Source of the DNA: Semisulcospira habei | Lineage: Eukaryota; Mollusca; Gastropoda; Semisulcospiridae | Direction: 5' to 3' | Assembly: GCA_036245525.1 (NCBI GenBank) | Contig: BTPG01000004.1 | Location: 162,097,959 to 162,161,958, forward strand | Length of the DNA: 64,000 nt | Shown: piece after piece, positions 38,528 to 49,529 of the stretch | Layout of the letters: every line of letters begins with the position of its first letter | Numbering within the stretch: the stretch's first letter is position 1 | Made by a program: the position numbers and the translations under genes | Notes under the pieces: model-generated | Database searches by the model: none | What the model was told of the DNA's origin: nothing | Seen by the model: only the letters and a program-made list of their open reading frames with translations

Positions 38528-41500
38528 ATGAGTGGTTGCCTCTCATTACTCAGGTACCGAGTGGTGAGGACCCTTCGGCTCTTGTCACTGTCTAGTCCTT
38601 ATTCGTTGTTTGTATTCTGTGTATTTATTTGTTGTATTGTTTCTTTGTCAGGGGTCCTGCTGGGGAGCAGTTGTCGTCGCTGCCTCCGGGACACCCACAT
38701 CAGGATGCCCCCTAAACGGGATACCAGGGCCACCCGTGCCACGTCGGGGCACGACCCTGAGTCCGAGGGTGGTGGTGCAGGGGATAAGGGTCCAGGAGAG
38801 AGAGGAGCCACTTTGGCCACTTCCTCTCGGAAGGAAACGGTGGTGAGTACCCTTACCCGTACTCTCACTGCAGCAGGACTGACACCCAGTAGGGATCAGG
38901 AAAGTAAAGAGGGGTTAGGGGTGATAGTAAACCCATATGAGCAGTATAAAGTGATAGGAGAGGGCCTAGGACTTAGTGGGGGAGCTCTAACCCAGTTCAT
39001 CCTGTCCGAAGTTAGGAGAGAGGAAGAAAAACGGGAACGTGACCTAGAGCGTAGGGCGTTAGAGAGGCAGCTCCAGATGGACCGTGAGGCAGCAGAGAGA
39101 CGGCTCCAGATGGACCGTGAGGCGGCTGAGCGGGCTAGGCGGGATGACTTAGCATTAACCGAACGTAAGCTAGCTGCCGCGGAACAAGCACGGAAAGAAG
39201 AGCTCGTCGCGGCCGAAACGCGGCTTAGATTACAGTTAGCAGCAGCGGAAAAGAAGTCAGTTACGGAGTCTAGTCAGCATTACTCTCTCAAGATGCGTCC
39301 GTTAGAGGATAAGGAAGATGTGGAATCTTACCTTCAGCTCTTTGAGAGAGTAGCCGAAACCCAGGGGTGGCCGAAAGAGGTATGGGGGATCAGGTTAGCA
39401 CCTCTATTGCAGGGGGAGGCCCGTGATGCATACCTTAGGCTGACCGTAGAGCAAGGGAAAGATTTTGAGGTGGTGAGGGAGACCTTACTGAGAAGATTCA
39501 GGCGTGACGCTGAATATTACAGACGCCAGTTTCGCGAAGCCAGAAAGGAAGGTCCCGAAACGTTTCCCCAGTTGTTCGTTAGGTTAAAGACCTCAGTCAA
39601 GCGTTGGTTCACTTTAGCCCATAAGAACATAGAGGACGTAGAACAAGTGCTAGACGTGTTTCTGTCTGAGCAACTTTATGCTATTATGAATGCAGACCTT
39701 GAAATGTTCGTTAGGGAAAAACGTCCTAGGAATGGTGAAGAGGCCGCGGAGCTAGCGCAGCTCCATATCGACACCAAACGGGCAGTCTCGCGTCCATTGG
39801 GTGGGGGGCCGATTCGTCCGCCGTTCAAGAAGGACAAAGGGTCGAATAAACCCCCTGAGACCAAAGCAGAACATAGGACAGAACCATCTAGTTCAGGCAG
39901 AGGGACTGGTGAACGGCTGTGTTTTAAGTGTAACAAACCAGGGCACTTAGCAAGGACCTGTCAGAGTAAGGCGTCAGTTAACCAAGTCACCATTGCCTCT
40001 GAGATAGTAGCCGTAATGACAGAGCCCGTGACCGTAGGGATGCGGACGATCCGGCCCTACGACCCGTGGAGTAAGGGATTAGCCAAGGGAAAGGAAGTTC
40101 GTATCATGCGTGATACCGGCGCGGATATGAGTGCGATCGCGGCCAAGTGGATAGAACCCAGGGATTTTACAGGTCGGTTCATCGACGTCAATCCCGTCGA
40201 CCATACTAAGTCCGATAAGTATCCGACTGCATGGGTTGAAATCGATTCCCCATTCGTGCGAGGGACGATCGAACTTATCGTAATGGAGCGCATGGGACCG
40301 GACGTAATCCTAGGGAACTGGGTGACTTTTTCAGATGAGAAACGTAGTCCCGTATCCATCGATGCCAGTGAGTGTGCTATGGCAGCAGCGGTCCAAACTC
40401 GAGCTCAGGTTCAGAGGGAAAAGGAGGGAGAGAGCGCGCTTAAAGTCGTTAAGCAGGCCGATCTCGATGTGACTCCTGCCCATCTGATAGAGTGGCAGAA
40501 CCAGGACGAAACTCTAGCTCGCGCTAGGAAGTTGGCCGATGAGGGCCGAGCAATTCCGTCAGGGAAAAGTCTGATAGAATTTGGCAGGAGGAAGGGAATT
40601 CTGCATCGGGTCTATAGCAAAGGAGGCAGCCAAATGTCCCAGTTAGTCGTCCCGAAGCCTTTGAGGGAGACTGTAATGCGTTTAGCGCATGACCCACCGA
40701 TGGGAGGGCATTTGGGAGGCAAGAGAACCCGGGAACGCATTTGGGGTACTTTCTATTGGCCGGGGCTGTGTGCTCAAGTTCGCAGGTACTGTGAGTCATG
40801 CGAACAATGTCAGAAAGTAGTACCAAGAGGGAGAGTACCACGGGTTCCTATGCAACAGCTTCCGCTAGTAGAAGAACCATTTCAGAGAGTAGCGGTAGAC
40901 ATTGTGGGGCCTATTGCTCCAGCTTCCGACAGAGGAAACCGGTTCATTCTCGCGACCGTCGATTACGCCACTCGATACCCCGAGGCAGTACCTTTAAAGG
41001 GGATCGAAGCAGAAAGGGTCGCTGAGGCATTGTTAGAAATCTGGTCTAGGGTGGGAATTCCGAGGGAGGTGCTCACCGACCAAGGGTCCCAGTTCACTTC
41101 ACAAGTGATGTCTGAAGTCAACCGTTTGCTGTGCATCCAAGGCAAGTGCACTACTCCTTACCATCCGCAGGCAAATGGCCTAGTAGAACGTTTCAACGGT
41201 ACCTTGGTGTCCATGTTGAAGAAGTTAGCTAGCGAGCAACCTCGATGTTGGGACAGATACATTCCCTCATTGCTGTTTGCGTACAGGGAGGTTCCTCAGG
41301 AATCGACGGGGTTCGCGCCGTTCGAGTTATTGTACGGCAAGACTGTAAGGGGGCCCATGTCAGTTCTACGGGATCTGTGGACGAAAGAGCAGATGGGAGA
41401 AGAGGTGAGAGATGCAAGCCAGTACGTAGTAGATTTACGGAATCGCATTGAAGAGACGTGCAGGTTAGCGCAACAGAATTTGAAGCTAGCGTCGAAAAAG

Positions 41501-43240
41501 CAGAAACAGCACTTTGACCGCAGAGCCAAACCACGCAGTTTTAGTGCAGGAGACAAGGTTTTGTTGTTACTTCCAGTTAAACACAACAAACTGGAGATGG
41601 CTTGGCAGGGACCATTCGAAGTTCTAGAGAGAGTCGGAGAGTGTGACTACAGGGTACGGGTGGGCAGTAAAAATAAACTGTACCATGCAAATCTGTTGAA
41701 AAAGTTCCAAGAACGAGTGTCAGTAGCTACAGTAGTGATAGATGAGGAGGACGAAGATGAGGGGGGAGAGGCATTCGTGGTGGTAAAGGAAGTACCCACC
41801 CTTCCTTTAGTAGCGTCTGAAGGACCCCCTGACGTCCATCTTGATCCTAACTGTCCAGAGATCCATTCTAGTATAGAAGCTCTGACTGTCCAGTTTAAGG
41901 ATATTTTGACAGATTATCCGTTGAGGACGACGCTAGACTCATGTGAAATCCATTTGACTGATGAAGTGCCGGTGAGAATGAAGCAATATCCTCTACCTCA
42001 TTCTCAGCTAGAGGTAGTGAAAACCGAAGTAGATGCTATGCTAGAGATGGGAGTAATCGAGAGAGCCAATTCCCCATACAACTCACCGATCGTCTTGGTG
42101 AAGAAGAAAGATGGCACTGTTAGGTTTTGTGTGGATTTTAGGAAACTGAATCAAAAGGTCGTGTTCGATGCTGAGCCAATGCCTGACGTGGAGTACCTAT
42201 TTTCCTTACTGTCCAAGGCTAAGTACTTGAGTAAGTTAGACCTAGCTAAAGGCTACTGGCAGGTACCCATGTTAGAGAGCGACAAACCGAAAACTGCCTT
42301 CACCACACCGGCAGGGCAATTTCAGTGGAAGGTAATGCCTTTCGGGTTAAAGACGGCAGGGGCAATCTTTTCTCGAATGATGAGGAGGTTACTAGAACCT
42401 TTGCGATTGACAGAAGTTAGCAATTTCATGGACGATGTCATGATTGCTTCCTCCACTAAAGAACGTCACTTACAATGTATGGCCCAGCTCTTTGGTAGGT
42501 TAAGAGAGGTCCAGTTGGCGGCCAGACCTACTAAGTGTTACTTGGGGTTCAAGCAGTTGGAATATCTGGGGCATACAGTGGGTAACGGTCAGATAAAACC
42601 AGAGGGAGACAAGATGCAGCGGATAAAAGACGCGCCGCGACCACAAACAAAGAAACAAGTCAGATCGTTTCTTGGGTTGGCAAATTATTACCGCCGGTTC
42701 GTTCCTAACTTTGCGGCCATAGCAGCCCCACTAACCGACCTGACCAAGGGAGGGAAGACCGGACAGATCGGTTGGAACGATGCATGTGAGACAGCATTTG
42801 AGACGCTGAAGGCGCGACTGTGTTCAGGTCCTGTGTGCTCATTGCCAAACTTCGATCGTCTCTTCGTGTTGCAGACAGATGCGTCCGAGGGGGGGGGGGG
42901 GGGGGTAGGGGCCGTATTATGTCAGGACCATGGTAGCGGTTTACAGCCTGTTGCATGCGCGAGCAAGAAACTGTCCAAAGCAGAACGTAACTACTCCACC
43001 ATCGAAAAGGAGTGTCTTGCAATCGTGTGGGGAATTCAAAAATTCCGTCAGTATCTGTATGGTAGGACATTCGTCGTACAGACCGACCATAGACCATTGC
43101 AGTACTTGCAACAAGCTAAATCCACAAACAGTCGACTGATGAGGTGGGCTTTGCAGTTGCAGCCATTTTCCATTAGAGTGGAAAGCATAGCCGGTAAAGT
43201 AAATGTACCTGCTGACTTTTTGAGTAGGACAGGGTGGTAG
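38528..43240 (+). CDS. Gag-Pol polyprotein, Gmr1-like order (Gag-PR-IN-RT-RH)
   Basis: One 1,570-codon ORF from the ATG at 38528. A second ATG at 38705 (MPPKRDTR, residue 60) is a likelier Gag start, since the first 59 residues are hydrophobic. Domains: coiled-coil Gag (about 160-240), capsid region (about 245-430), CCHC knuckle CFKCNKPGHLARTC (465-478), protease DTGA (529), integrase with H-H-C-C finger (721-765) and catalytic D791, D851, E887, then a GPF/Y-like module (about 1030). After these come RT (about 1180-1370) with catalytic NFMDD (1302) and RNase H starting QTDAS (D1451). Copying and integration enzymes are fused in one frame, with no frameshift between Gag and Pol. A 17-G run (42889-42905) encodes GGGGG within RNase H. 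Confidence 0.95.
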   Translation: MSGCLSLLRYRVVRTLRLLSLSSPYSLFVFCVFICCIVSLSGVLLGSSCRRCLRDTHIRMPPKRDTRATRATSGHDPESEGGGAGDKGPGERGATLATSSRKETVVSTLTRTLTAAGLTPSRDQESKEGLGVIVNPYEQYKVIGEGLGLSGGALTQFILSEVRREEEKRERDLERRALERQLQMDREAAERRLQMDREAAERARRDDLALTERKLAAAEQARKEELVAAETRLRLQLAAAEKKSVTESSQHYSLKMRPLEDKEDVESYLQLFERVAETQGWPKEVWGIRLAPLLQGEARDAYLRLTVEQGKDFEVVRETLLRRFRRDAEYYRRQFREARKEGPETFPQLFVRLKTSVKRWFTLAHKNIEDVEQVLDVFLSEQLYAIMNADLEMFVREKRPRNGEEAAELAQLHIDTKRAVSRPLGGGPIRPPFKKDKGSNKPPETKAEHRTEPSSSGRGTGERLCFKCNKPGHLARTCQSKASVNQVTIASEIVAVMTEPVTVGMRTIRPYDPWSKGLAKGKEVRIMRDTGADMSAIAAKWIEPRDFTGRFIDVNPVDHTKSDKYPTAWVEIDSPFVRGTIELIVMERMGPDVILGNWVTFSDEKRSPVSIDASECAMAAAVQTRAQVQREKEGESALKVVKQADLDVTPAHLIEWQNQDETLARARKLADEGRAIPSGKSLIEFGRRKGILHRVYSKGGSQMSQLVVPKPLRETVMRLAHDPPMGGHLGGKRTRERIWGTFYWPGLCAQVRRYCESCEQCQKVVPRGRVPRVPMQQLPLVEEPFQRVAVDIVGPIAPASDRGNRFILATVDYATRYPEAVPLKGIEAERVAEALLEIWSRVGIPREVLTDQGSQFTSQVMSEVNRLLCIQGKCTTPYHPQANGLVERFNGTLVSMLKKLASEQPRCWDRYIPSLLFAYREVPQESTGFAPFELLYGKTVRGPMSVLRDLWTKEQMGEEVRDASQYVVDLRNRIEETCRLAQQNLKLASKKQKQHFDRRAKPRSFSAGDKVLLLLPVKHNKLEMAWQGPFEVLERVGECDYRVRVGSKNKLYHANLLKKFQERVSVATVVIDEEDEDEGGEAFVVVKEVPTLPLVASEGPPDVHLDPNCPEIHSSIEALTVQFKDILTDYPLRTTLDSCEIHLTDEVPVRMKQYPLPHSQLEVVKTEVDAMLEMGVIERANSPYNSPIVLVKKKDGTVRFCVDFRKLNQKVVFDAEPMPDVEYLFSLLSKAKYLSKLDLAKGYWQVPMLESDKPKTAFTTPAGQFQWKVMPFGLKTAGAIFSRMMRRLLEPLRLTEVSNFMDDVMIASSTKERHLQCMAQLFGRLREVQLAARPTKCYLGFKQLEYLGHTVGNGQIKPEGDKMQRIKDAPRPQTKKQVRSFLGLANYYRRFVPNFAAIAAPLTDLTKGGKTGQIGWNDACETAFETLKARLCSGPVCSLPNFDRLFVLQTDASEGGGGGVGAVLCQDHGSGLQPVACASKKLSKAERNYSTIEKECLAIVWGIQKFRQYLYGRTFVVQTDHRPLQYLQQAKSTNSRLMRWALQLQPFSIRVESIAGKVNVPADFLSRTGW

Positions 43241-43303
43241 AAACCGTAAACGTGGAAGCAGTAAGGGGGCAGTCATATAGTAATCAAACTCGGGTGTTTG
43301 ATC

Positions 43304-43316
43304 TGGGAGGGGGGAA
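43304..43316 (+). other. Polypurine tract
   Basis: GGGAGGGGGGAA-type purine run immediately before the 3' LTR, the usual primer for plus-strand synthesis. Confidence 0.85.
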
Positions 43317-45049
43317 TGTCACGTAACGGATGTGACATGTTGTTTTATTTTTTTGCCAAGTCGTTTTCTTGTTAATAAATGTAGATCGCCGAATTCTGTA
43401 CATAGCCTTAGTTTAGGGAAGTTAATAAATGTAGTGTGAGCGTAATCGTAAAGCCCGTGCAGCAAGCTTAACAGTGAGCGAGTACAGCGGTTGCACGCTT
43501 TCGTCAAGTAGCTTTAACCGAACAGTGTTCAGAAGTAAAGTTAAACTGCAAGGTAGCAGAAGGATATTACAGTCAGTCAGCGGAGTTAGCCAGCGAAGTG
43601 AGAGTCTGGGTCAGGGTGCGGCCTCGTTTGGAGCCCTTGACAAGCTGTGTGAGGGTTGTTTTACCCTCCCTGCAAGACCACGGCCAGTGTTCCTGGGTGT
43701 GGGTGTCCCGAGAGACTTGTGACCACGGCTGCTGCTCAGCAGAAGACCCCTCCGGTTCGTCTTCGTCTTGTTTTGTCTCGTCCTGCCGGAGGACTCACCA
43801 GTGACAGGTAAATTCATGCCATTTTTCTCAGTTAGCTGCTGTGCTCTCGGGTGTGTGAATGTGTACATAGGTTCAGAAGGGTATGTTCGTCTAGTTTTTT
43901 AGTGATGTTTTAATCAAGTCTTTAACCATGTTTTTTAGGTTGGGTTGTAATGTGGTGGGTGTCGGATTTAGTTGTTTATGTCGGCTGTCGCCGAGTGAGT
44001 ATATTTAAAGGGCCATGTTGTAAAATGAATTAAAGTGGGTATCCTTTCAAATATATATTTGTATTAGGTCCTAGATGTAATGTAATAAGATTGTCACGTG
44101 GGGTGGTTGCTGGTGATTATTTGATATCTTTGTATGTACATGTGGATATTTTGATAACGTTGGTTTTAGCAGTGGCAATGTTATTATACAAAAGTGGTTG
44201 TGCTAGCTTAATGTTAGTGTAATGGAGTAGTGCAGACCTGGCGAATGTTGAATGTACATAGGAATCCTTTTTATCCATGATTGTATATTTAATATGGCCA
44301 AGGCGGATATTAGGGTGAGACGAGACACGACTCACGTGGTTTGTGAGTAGGTGCGTGTCAAATAGGCCAGAATTAACTGTGTTGGCACTTTGACTGACAA
44401 TGCGCCCTTTTCCAGTGCACTGGCTTCGAAGATTTCGTCGTTCTTCGATCTCTTCATCATCCACGACCAACGGTAACGCATCATCGGGAGTCGGAACGCC
44501 TTCGCTAGCCGGTCCTGTTGGACAAGTACGTTGGGCTACAGCGGGTTGATTCTACGTTCTGAGCGTCGGTCACAGGCGTGCGTGGGCAAGCGCGGCTACG
44601 GTGCTCTGTGGTGCAGGGGTAGTACTCGTACGTTATGAGCCACCCTGTCTAGTGTGGGACAGAGGACACTGTACAGAGACAAAGTTACCCACCTTGTATA
44701 GCCGTTGGACATATTAGTCATTATCACCTGTTAGTCATTTTCGTCTGTTAGTCATTTTCACCTGTTAGTCTTTTTCACTTGTATAGCCATTGCCGATTTT
44801 CACCTATTAGTCATTGTTAACTGTTAATCTTTTTTATGTGTTAATACGTTATGAGTGCATGCGTGGGTATGTGTGAGTGTGTGGGGCGTTAGTGGGTTGG
44901 GGTGGGGGTTAGAGTAAGAGTGGGTAATAAAGGATTTGTTTGTTGTTTATCACTGGCGTTGTGTGATTTATTTAGAGTGGGTGGGTTTTCTCGAGTGTCA
45001 GCACTCATATTGTCCACGGCGCCCTGACTCCGTCAGGCGCGTCGTGACA
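43317..45049 (+). repeat. 3' LTR (1,733 bp)
   Basis: Copy of the 5' LTR with one extra 17-bp unit (near 44717-44733) and four substitutions seen by eye (in the GGTTCG(A/T)CTTCG, CAACGGT(G/A)ACG, ACCC(G/A)CC and CAGGCG(T/C)GTCG contexts). Confidence 0.95.
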
Positions 45050-45054
45050 GACCC

Positions 45055-46510
45055 ACATTTGAGTCCGTAATTGTTGTTCTATTTACTTGGGATTTTGCAT
45101 ACAGCTGGCTTAGATATAGACATTGGATGCATTGGTTAGCCAGCTTTGAATCTTTTCAAGGTTTTCGTAAAAAGTAAATCTTTTTCAACGTTTTCATACA
45201 AAGAAATTCATTACAACAACAAAACAACAACAACAAAAAAACACTACAAAGTAAGAATTCTTGACTTCTAGAGACGAATCTGACAGTGACACTGACGTAA
45301 TGGTGCCAAACACGTCAGTGTTATACTGTCTCGATTGTGATTGTGTTATTCTTTTTAGGACATGTGTGTCTAAATTATAGGAAAGATCTGTTGTTCAGTT
45401 ATTTTAAATAAGAATCACGTTCCTTTTTTAGTACAATTCATTTTCTTTGCATTGAGAATTGCAATTGATTTTTGTTGTGTGGCTAGAATGTTGCATAACC
45501 TCGCTACATTGTTGCTAAAGTCTGACTTAGTTTAACCTGGAAGGTTCTGTTAGGGGCGCGTTCGTTCTAGTGACCTCAGATATGACATCAAAGTTTTGTA
45601 GTACACATGTTGGCTACATTTCGCAACATTTATGGAATGCACCTAGATGTTAGTGGAAGATTGTAGACAAATCTAGAGTGTTCGTTTTAATAAATATTAA
45701 TGAGTTTTGGTTACGTTTTCTTTTCTGATTGGCTGAGTTGTGTAATTTGTGGGATTGTTTATAGTATGAACAGAGATAATAATAAGGAGAATCCTGAAGC
45801 TTCTTCATTGTCTTAAGTTGACCTTAATTAATTAACTAATTAAGGTCATTAACGTACACATAGCTGTTTCTTTCAAAACAAACCAAAACCTGATAGTACA
45901 CTCTATGAAAAATAGACTAAGACATTTCAACCCCTCTAATAATTAGAGAATTACTTTTCATTGTCTCTCAATACTGTCAGAGTTCTGAGGAACGCAAAAC
46001 TAGCTAACCTACTCATTACACACAAATCTCTTGCCTACACAAAATTCAAGTACCCTGTCACGCATGACTAGGTCTTTAGAAAGTGCAGTCAGGGTGGGGA
46101 CAGGTCCTCGTGACTTGTTAACAAAAGATGGCTCAATGCAACTCTATTGAATTGGCCCTCCGTAGGCACGGCTCTGAACATAATAAAAGCTATTCTATTG
46201 ACCGAGTCACGGATTTAAAATGACACAGATAACACCTTTTATCACAAGTCTTTTAAGTCTGGTCTTCCACTGTAAGTTAGACTGCCAGTATCTGACTACC
46301 TTGTACTGTACATGGAGTCACAGTGCTAGATCCACATGAGCCCTGTTTCACAGCATTTTCAGTTTATTGATTTTTGTCATCTGCTTTCATGTGTACATAC
46401 ATACACACACAAACACACATTCAGAACACACACTCAGAACACACACACATATATATACACACACTTCCCACACAAATGTAACATAACACACTTTTCTCAA
46501 CCAAATACAA
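45055..46510. other. No recognised gene
   Basis: A/T-rich flank of the Gypsy element. It contains an A/CAA-rich tract (45205-45250) and CA-rich stretches from 46395. No coding signal. Confidence 0.5.
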
Positions 46511-46672
46511 TTTCTGAAAAAGTGACTGCCGTCTTAATGTATACCCGGAATGTGTTTACACAACACAGACAGTACAAGGCCAGGCAAAGCCTTTCTGAAA
46601 AAGTGACTGCCGTCTTAATGTATACCCGGAATGTGTTTACACAACACAGACAGTACAAGGCCAGGCAAAGCC
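46511..46672 (+). repeat. Perfect 81-bp tandem duplication
   Basis: 46511-46591 is repeated exactly at 46592-46672 (unit starts TTTCTGAAAAAGTGACTGCC). Very recent, or an assembly artefact. Confidence 0.9.
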
Positions 46673-46736
46673 TTTGTGGGACTCCACCGTTCTATTATTA
46701 GCAGCTGTGTCAACCTTGACTAGACGTAAACCTGGC

Positions 46737-46822
46737 GTACACACATACACACACACACACATACACACACACATGAATACACACACACACACACACATGA
46801 ATACTAACACACACACTAACAC
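46737..46822. repeat. CA microsatellite with ATGAATA interruptions
   Basis: ACACACAC tracts separated by ATGAATACAC units. Confidence 0.9.
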
Positions 46823-46934
46823 AAGACAGAGCTGACATCATAACTGCTCAACTGGATAAAATTGAAGTACCGTGAATACATTATAGCACTTAATCCGGTT
46901 TTGTCTGAGCTTGAAAAATATTTCTGTCTTTTCA

Positions 46935-49529
46935 GAACATGAATTTAATGTCTCTGTGAACTTTCTTTAGTACTAACCCATGTCTAATGTAAAACTGCAA
47001 CAAGCGATAGTGACACACGTAATTGAATTTGTCATTAAGATTTGGCACAAGTTTAGTGTCTTCTTTTTTTCCCTGTCATACTCATTTTCTCAACAGCCAA
47101 TGGATAATCACTGTGGTAATCATGTAGATGGTGTAGGTACTCTAGGTCTACTTCAAAGATCCAACCCTTCGCGTTGTTTCGGTCATGATTCATAATATTG
47201 TTTGTTAACTCAGTTATGTCATACTGTGACAAATCATGCAGACAAAAATTTTTCAAGGGCAATAACTCACACATCGCGTATCCGTACAAATCGTTCGCGT
47301 CTACGTACATAATGAATGACCTTGACCTTGAGGGGTCAAAGTCAAGGTCGTCCAGATATTTGTTGTTGGCTTTGGCATAATTGTTCGCTGCTATACTAAT
47401 GTCGCCTCTCAATCCACGTTCCACCATTTCACCCATCGTACAATCAGACAACAAGTCTATAAATATTTCACTGGATTTCAAAAAATGCATCCCATGTCAT
47501 GCCAGGACTAGTTATGTAGCAGGCTGGGTCAAGACTGTAGTGTAACAAACCCCGTCACAGTAACTTTCAAATACGTCTGCTAGCAAACAAACGTCAGCTT
47601 TTAAGTACTGGTCATGGTAGTCACCAATCGTCTGACACCCTAGTTTACCCCACGCATCAAGAACATGTTGGTAATCAGAGTCAGAAATACCTTTACCATT
47701 TAAGGTACAATAAAATTTCTCTTTTGGTGGTAGTCTCCTTTCCTCAAACACAACCCAGTGATCAATGTACTCATACGGATACACACCTTTCTTAATTAAG
47801 TCTAGCTCAAAATATTTACTTGTTATTGGAAACGATGTCAGACCTTCTGACAGACTTACAAGCTCTAAAGACAAATGTTGCATGGAGTCATAAAATGCTA
47901 ATTTATTGTCTAGCCTAAACGTCAAGTATTTTTCACTTGTCTGCGCAATACAACTTATGTTTCTGTAAGATTCGTCTACAGCACGCATGATAATGTGTGA
48001 ATCATATCCTTTGAGATTGTGAAAAAAGATAGGTAACTTGTATGTCTTAGGATCTATTTTGAATAACAAGTTACAATTGTTATGTGCAGCACCTCTGTAG
48101 CGTCCAGTTATGTGATCATGGTCATGAACTTTATCATCTCCCAAAAGTTCTTTACAAATCCAACACATCACAGCTGTATTAAAATTCAGTTTGTCTTCTT
48201 CTGTCGTCACCAAAGGCATCTGACATGTTGTGAGATACTGTACTACCTTGCTATACAGATGTCTCATTTCTGTTAAAAACAGACATGCTGCATTTTCCCC
48301 TCTGTAGATAACAGGTTCTGAATGCTGTCCGTCTGACCTAACAATAATGTATCCGAAAGAACACATCACTTGGTCACTCAACTTTATAGTCTTTGGTAAT
48401 GATTCTGGAACAGGACCCTCATATGGAACTACCAGTGATTCAAAATCAGCATACACTACAAACGGCAGCTTTTGCTGATTCCCATAATTCTTAAAACACA
48501 CTTGACTACAAGGATCTGGATAGTTAAGTACTGTTAATAATAATAATAATAATAATAATAATTACGGTATTTATAATGCGCTTATCTTATAATAATTATA
48601 ACTCTAAGCGCGCACTCACAACTCGCGCACGCATGCGCACGCTTTAGACAATGACTTGCGTACCACAAACAGTGGAATACATTACGACGGTCAGCTTGGG
48701 GTGGGGAGTGTGGTGATATAGTGCTAAAACTGTTGAAAGAGGTGAGTTTTGAGGGCAGACTGGAAGGAGGAGAGAGAGTGTTTCTGACGGAGAGAGAGTG
48801 GGAGAGTGTTCCAGGTGGATGGACCGTAGACGGAGAAGGAGCTGGGGGCCGAAAGTGTTGAGTTTGGTGCAAGGGATGTGGAGGCGGAGAGGGTCAGAGG
48901 CAGAGCGGAGGGAGCTGGAAGGTGTGTAGGGGTGAAGTAAGTTGGAGAGATATGCAGGAGCGCAGTTGTTCAGGGATTTGTAGCAGAGAGACAGAATTTT
49001 GTATTGGATGCGTTGGGGGATGGGGAGCCAGTGAAGGAGTTTGAGCAGGGGTGTGACGTGGTCGGATTTTTTCTTTCTGAGGACGAGGCGGGCAGCATTG
49101 TTCTGAACGCATTGGAGAGTGAAAATGGTGGAGTGAGGGAGGCCGGAAAGGAGAGAGTTGCAGTAGTCGATGCGAGATAAGATGAGAGAGACAGCAAGTT
49201 TGGTGGCAGCTTCGGTAGTGAGGTATTTTCTGATCTGACTGATGCGGCGGAGGTGGAAATAAGATGCCTGGGCCGTGGCGGAAACGAAGCTGGTCATGGA
49301 CAGTTTGTATGTCATCAGCTGACCTACAGTGCAAAACATGTTTGTGCGCTATTGAAATAGAGGAGAACCTTTGTAAACATCTTTTACACACTTCCTGTTT
49401 GTCATTGTGTTTTGATACATGATTAGGAATTAGTCGTGACATACTCCTGATAATTGTATAGTGAAAGTTATCATTATCACCAATTAGCAACATGTCAACA
49501 TGTTTATCTTCTGACTGTCCGTAAGTTGG
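46935..49529 (-). pseudogene. Third Maverick DNA polymerase B (element C), fragment
   Basis: Minus-strand PolB related to A and B, covering from the zinc-finger region (CKRCLQRF, near 49375) through exonuclease I (YADFESL, near 48440), HNLKGYDSH, DANDLYGYAM (motif A, near 47290) to just before motif B. Frameshifts lie near 47085, 47490 and 47553. It is interrupted by an L2/CR1-like LINE at 48535-49299 and truncated at the right by an R1 retroposon at 49530. No other Maverick gene or TIR is visible around it, though the assembly gap at 49922 hides part of the flank. Confidence 0.9.
48535..49299 (-). mobile_element. 5'-truncated L2/CR1-like LINE tail inside PolB C
   Basis: Interrupts PolB between AAGTAC (48526-48531) and ACAGTTTGTAT (49300). 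The minus-strand ORF holds the post-RT region typical of L2/CR1/Rex1 LINEs: SRIDYCNSLLSGLP, LQCVQNNAARLV, LLHWLPIPQRIQYKIL, then a YLSNLL...RSASDPLRLHIP end. The 3' end is an (ATT)n microsatellite (48535-48561). Essentially no target duplication (about 5 bp, imperfect), as common in that clade. Confidence 0.85.

Larger units (their letters stand above)
36619..45049 (+). mobile_element. Full-length Ty3/Gypsy LTR retrotransposon, IN before RT
   Basis: 8,431 bp, flanked by GACCC (36614-36618 and 45050-45054). The LTRs of 1,716 and 1,733 bp differ by about four substitutions and one 17-bp repeat unit. PBS, one long Gag-Pol ORF and polypurine tract are all in place. The domain order Gag-PR-IN-RT-RNaseH is that of the Gmr1-like Gypsy group. 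The near-identical LTRs, long intact ORF and perfect TSD make it a recent, possibly still active insertion. Confidence 0.95.

Noticed and set aside
36416..46822. CRISPR-like or regulatory repeat arrays
   Set aside because: The repeats are dinucleotide microsatellites, LTR subrepeats and a two-copy tandem; nothing resembles spaced repeats with unique spacers.
48644..49339. A 231-codon gene linking PolB and LINE sequence
   Set aside because: It is a chance fusion of antisense-adjacent PolB residues with an inserted LINE tail.
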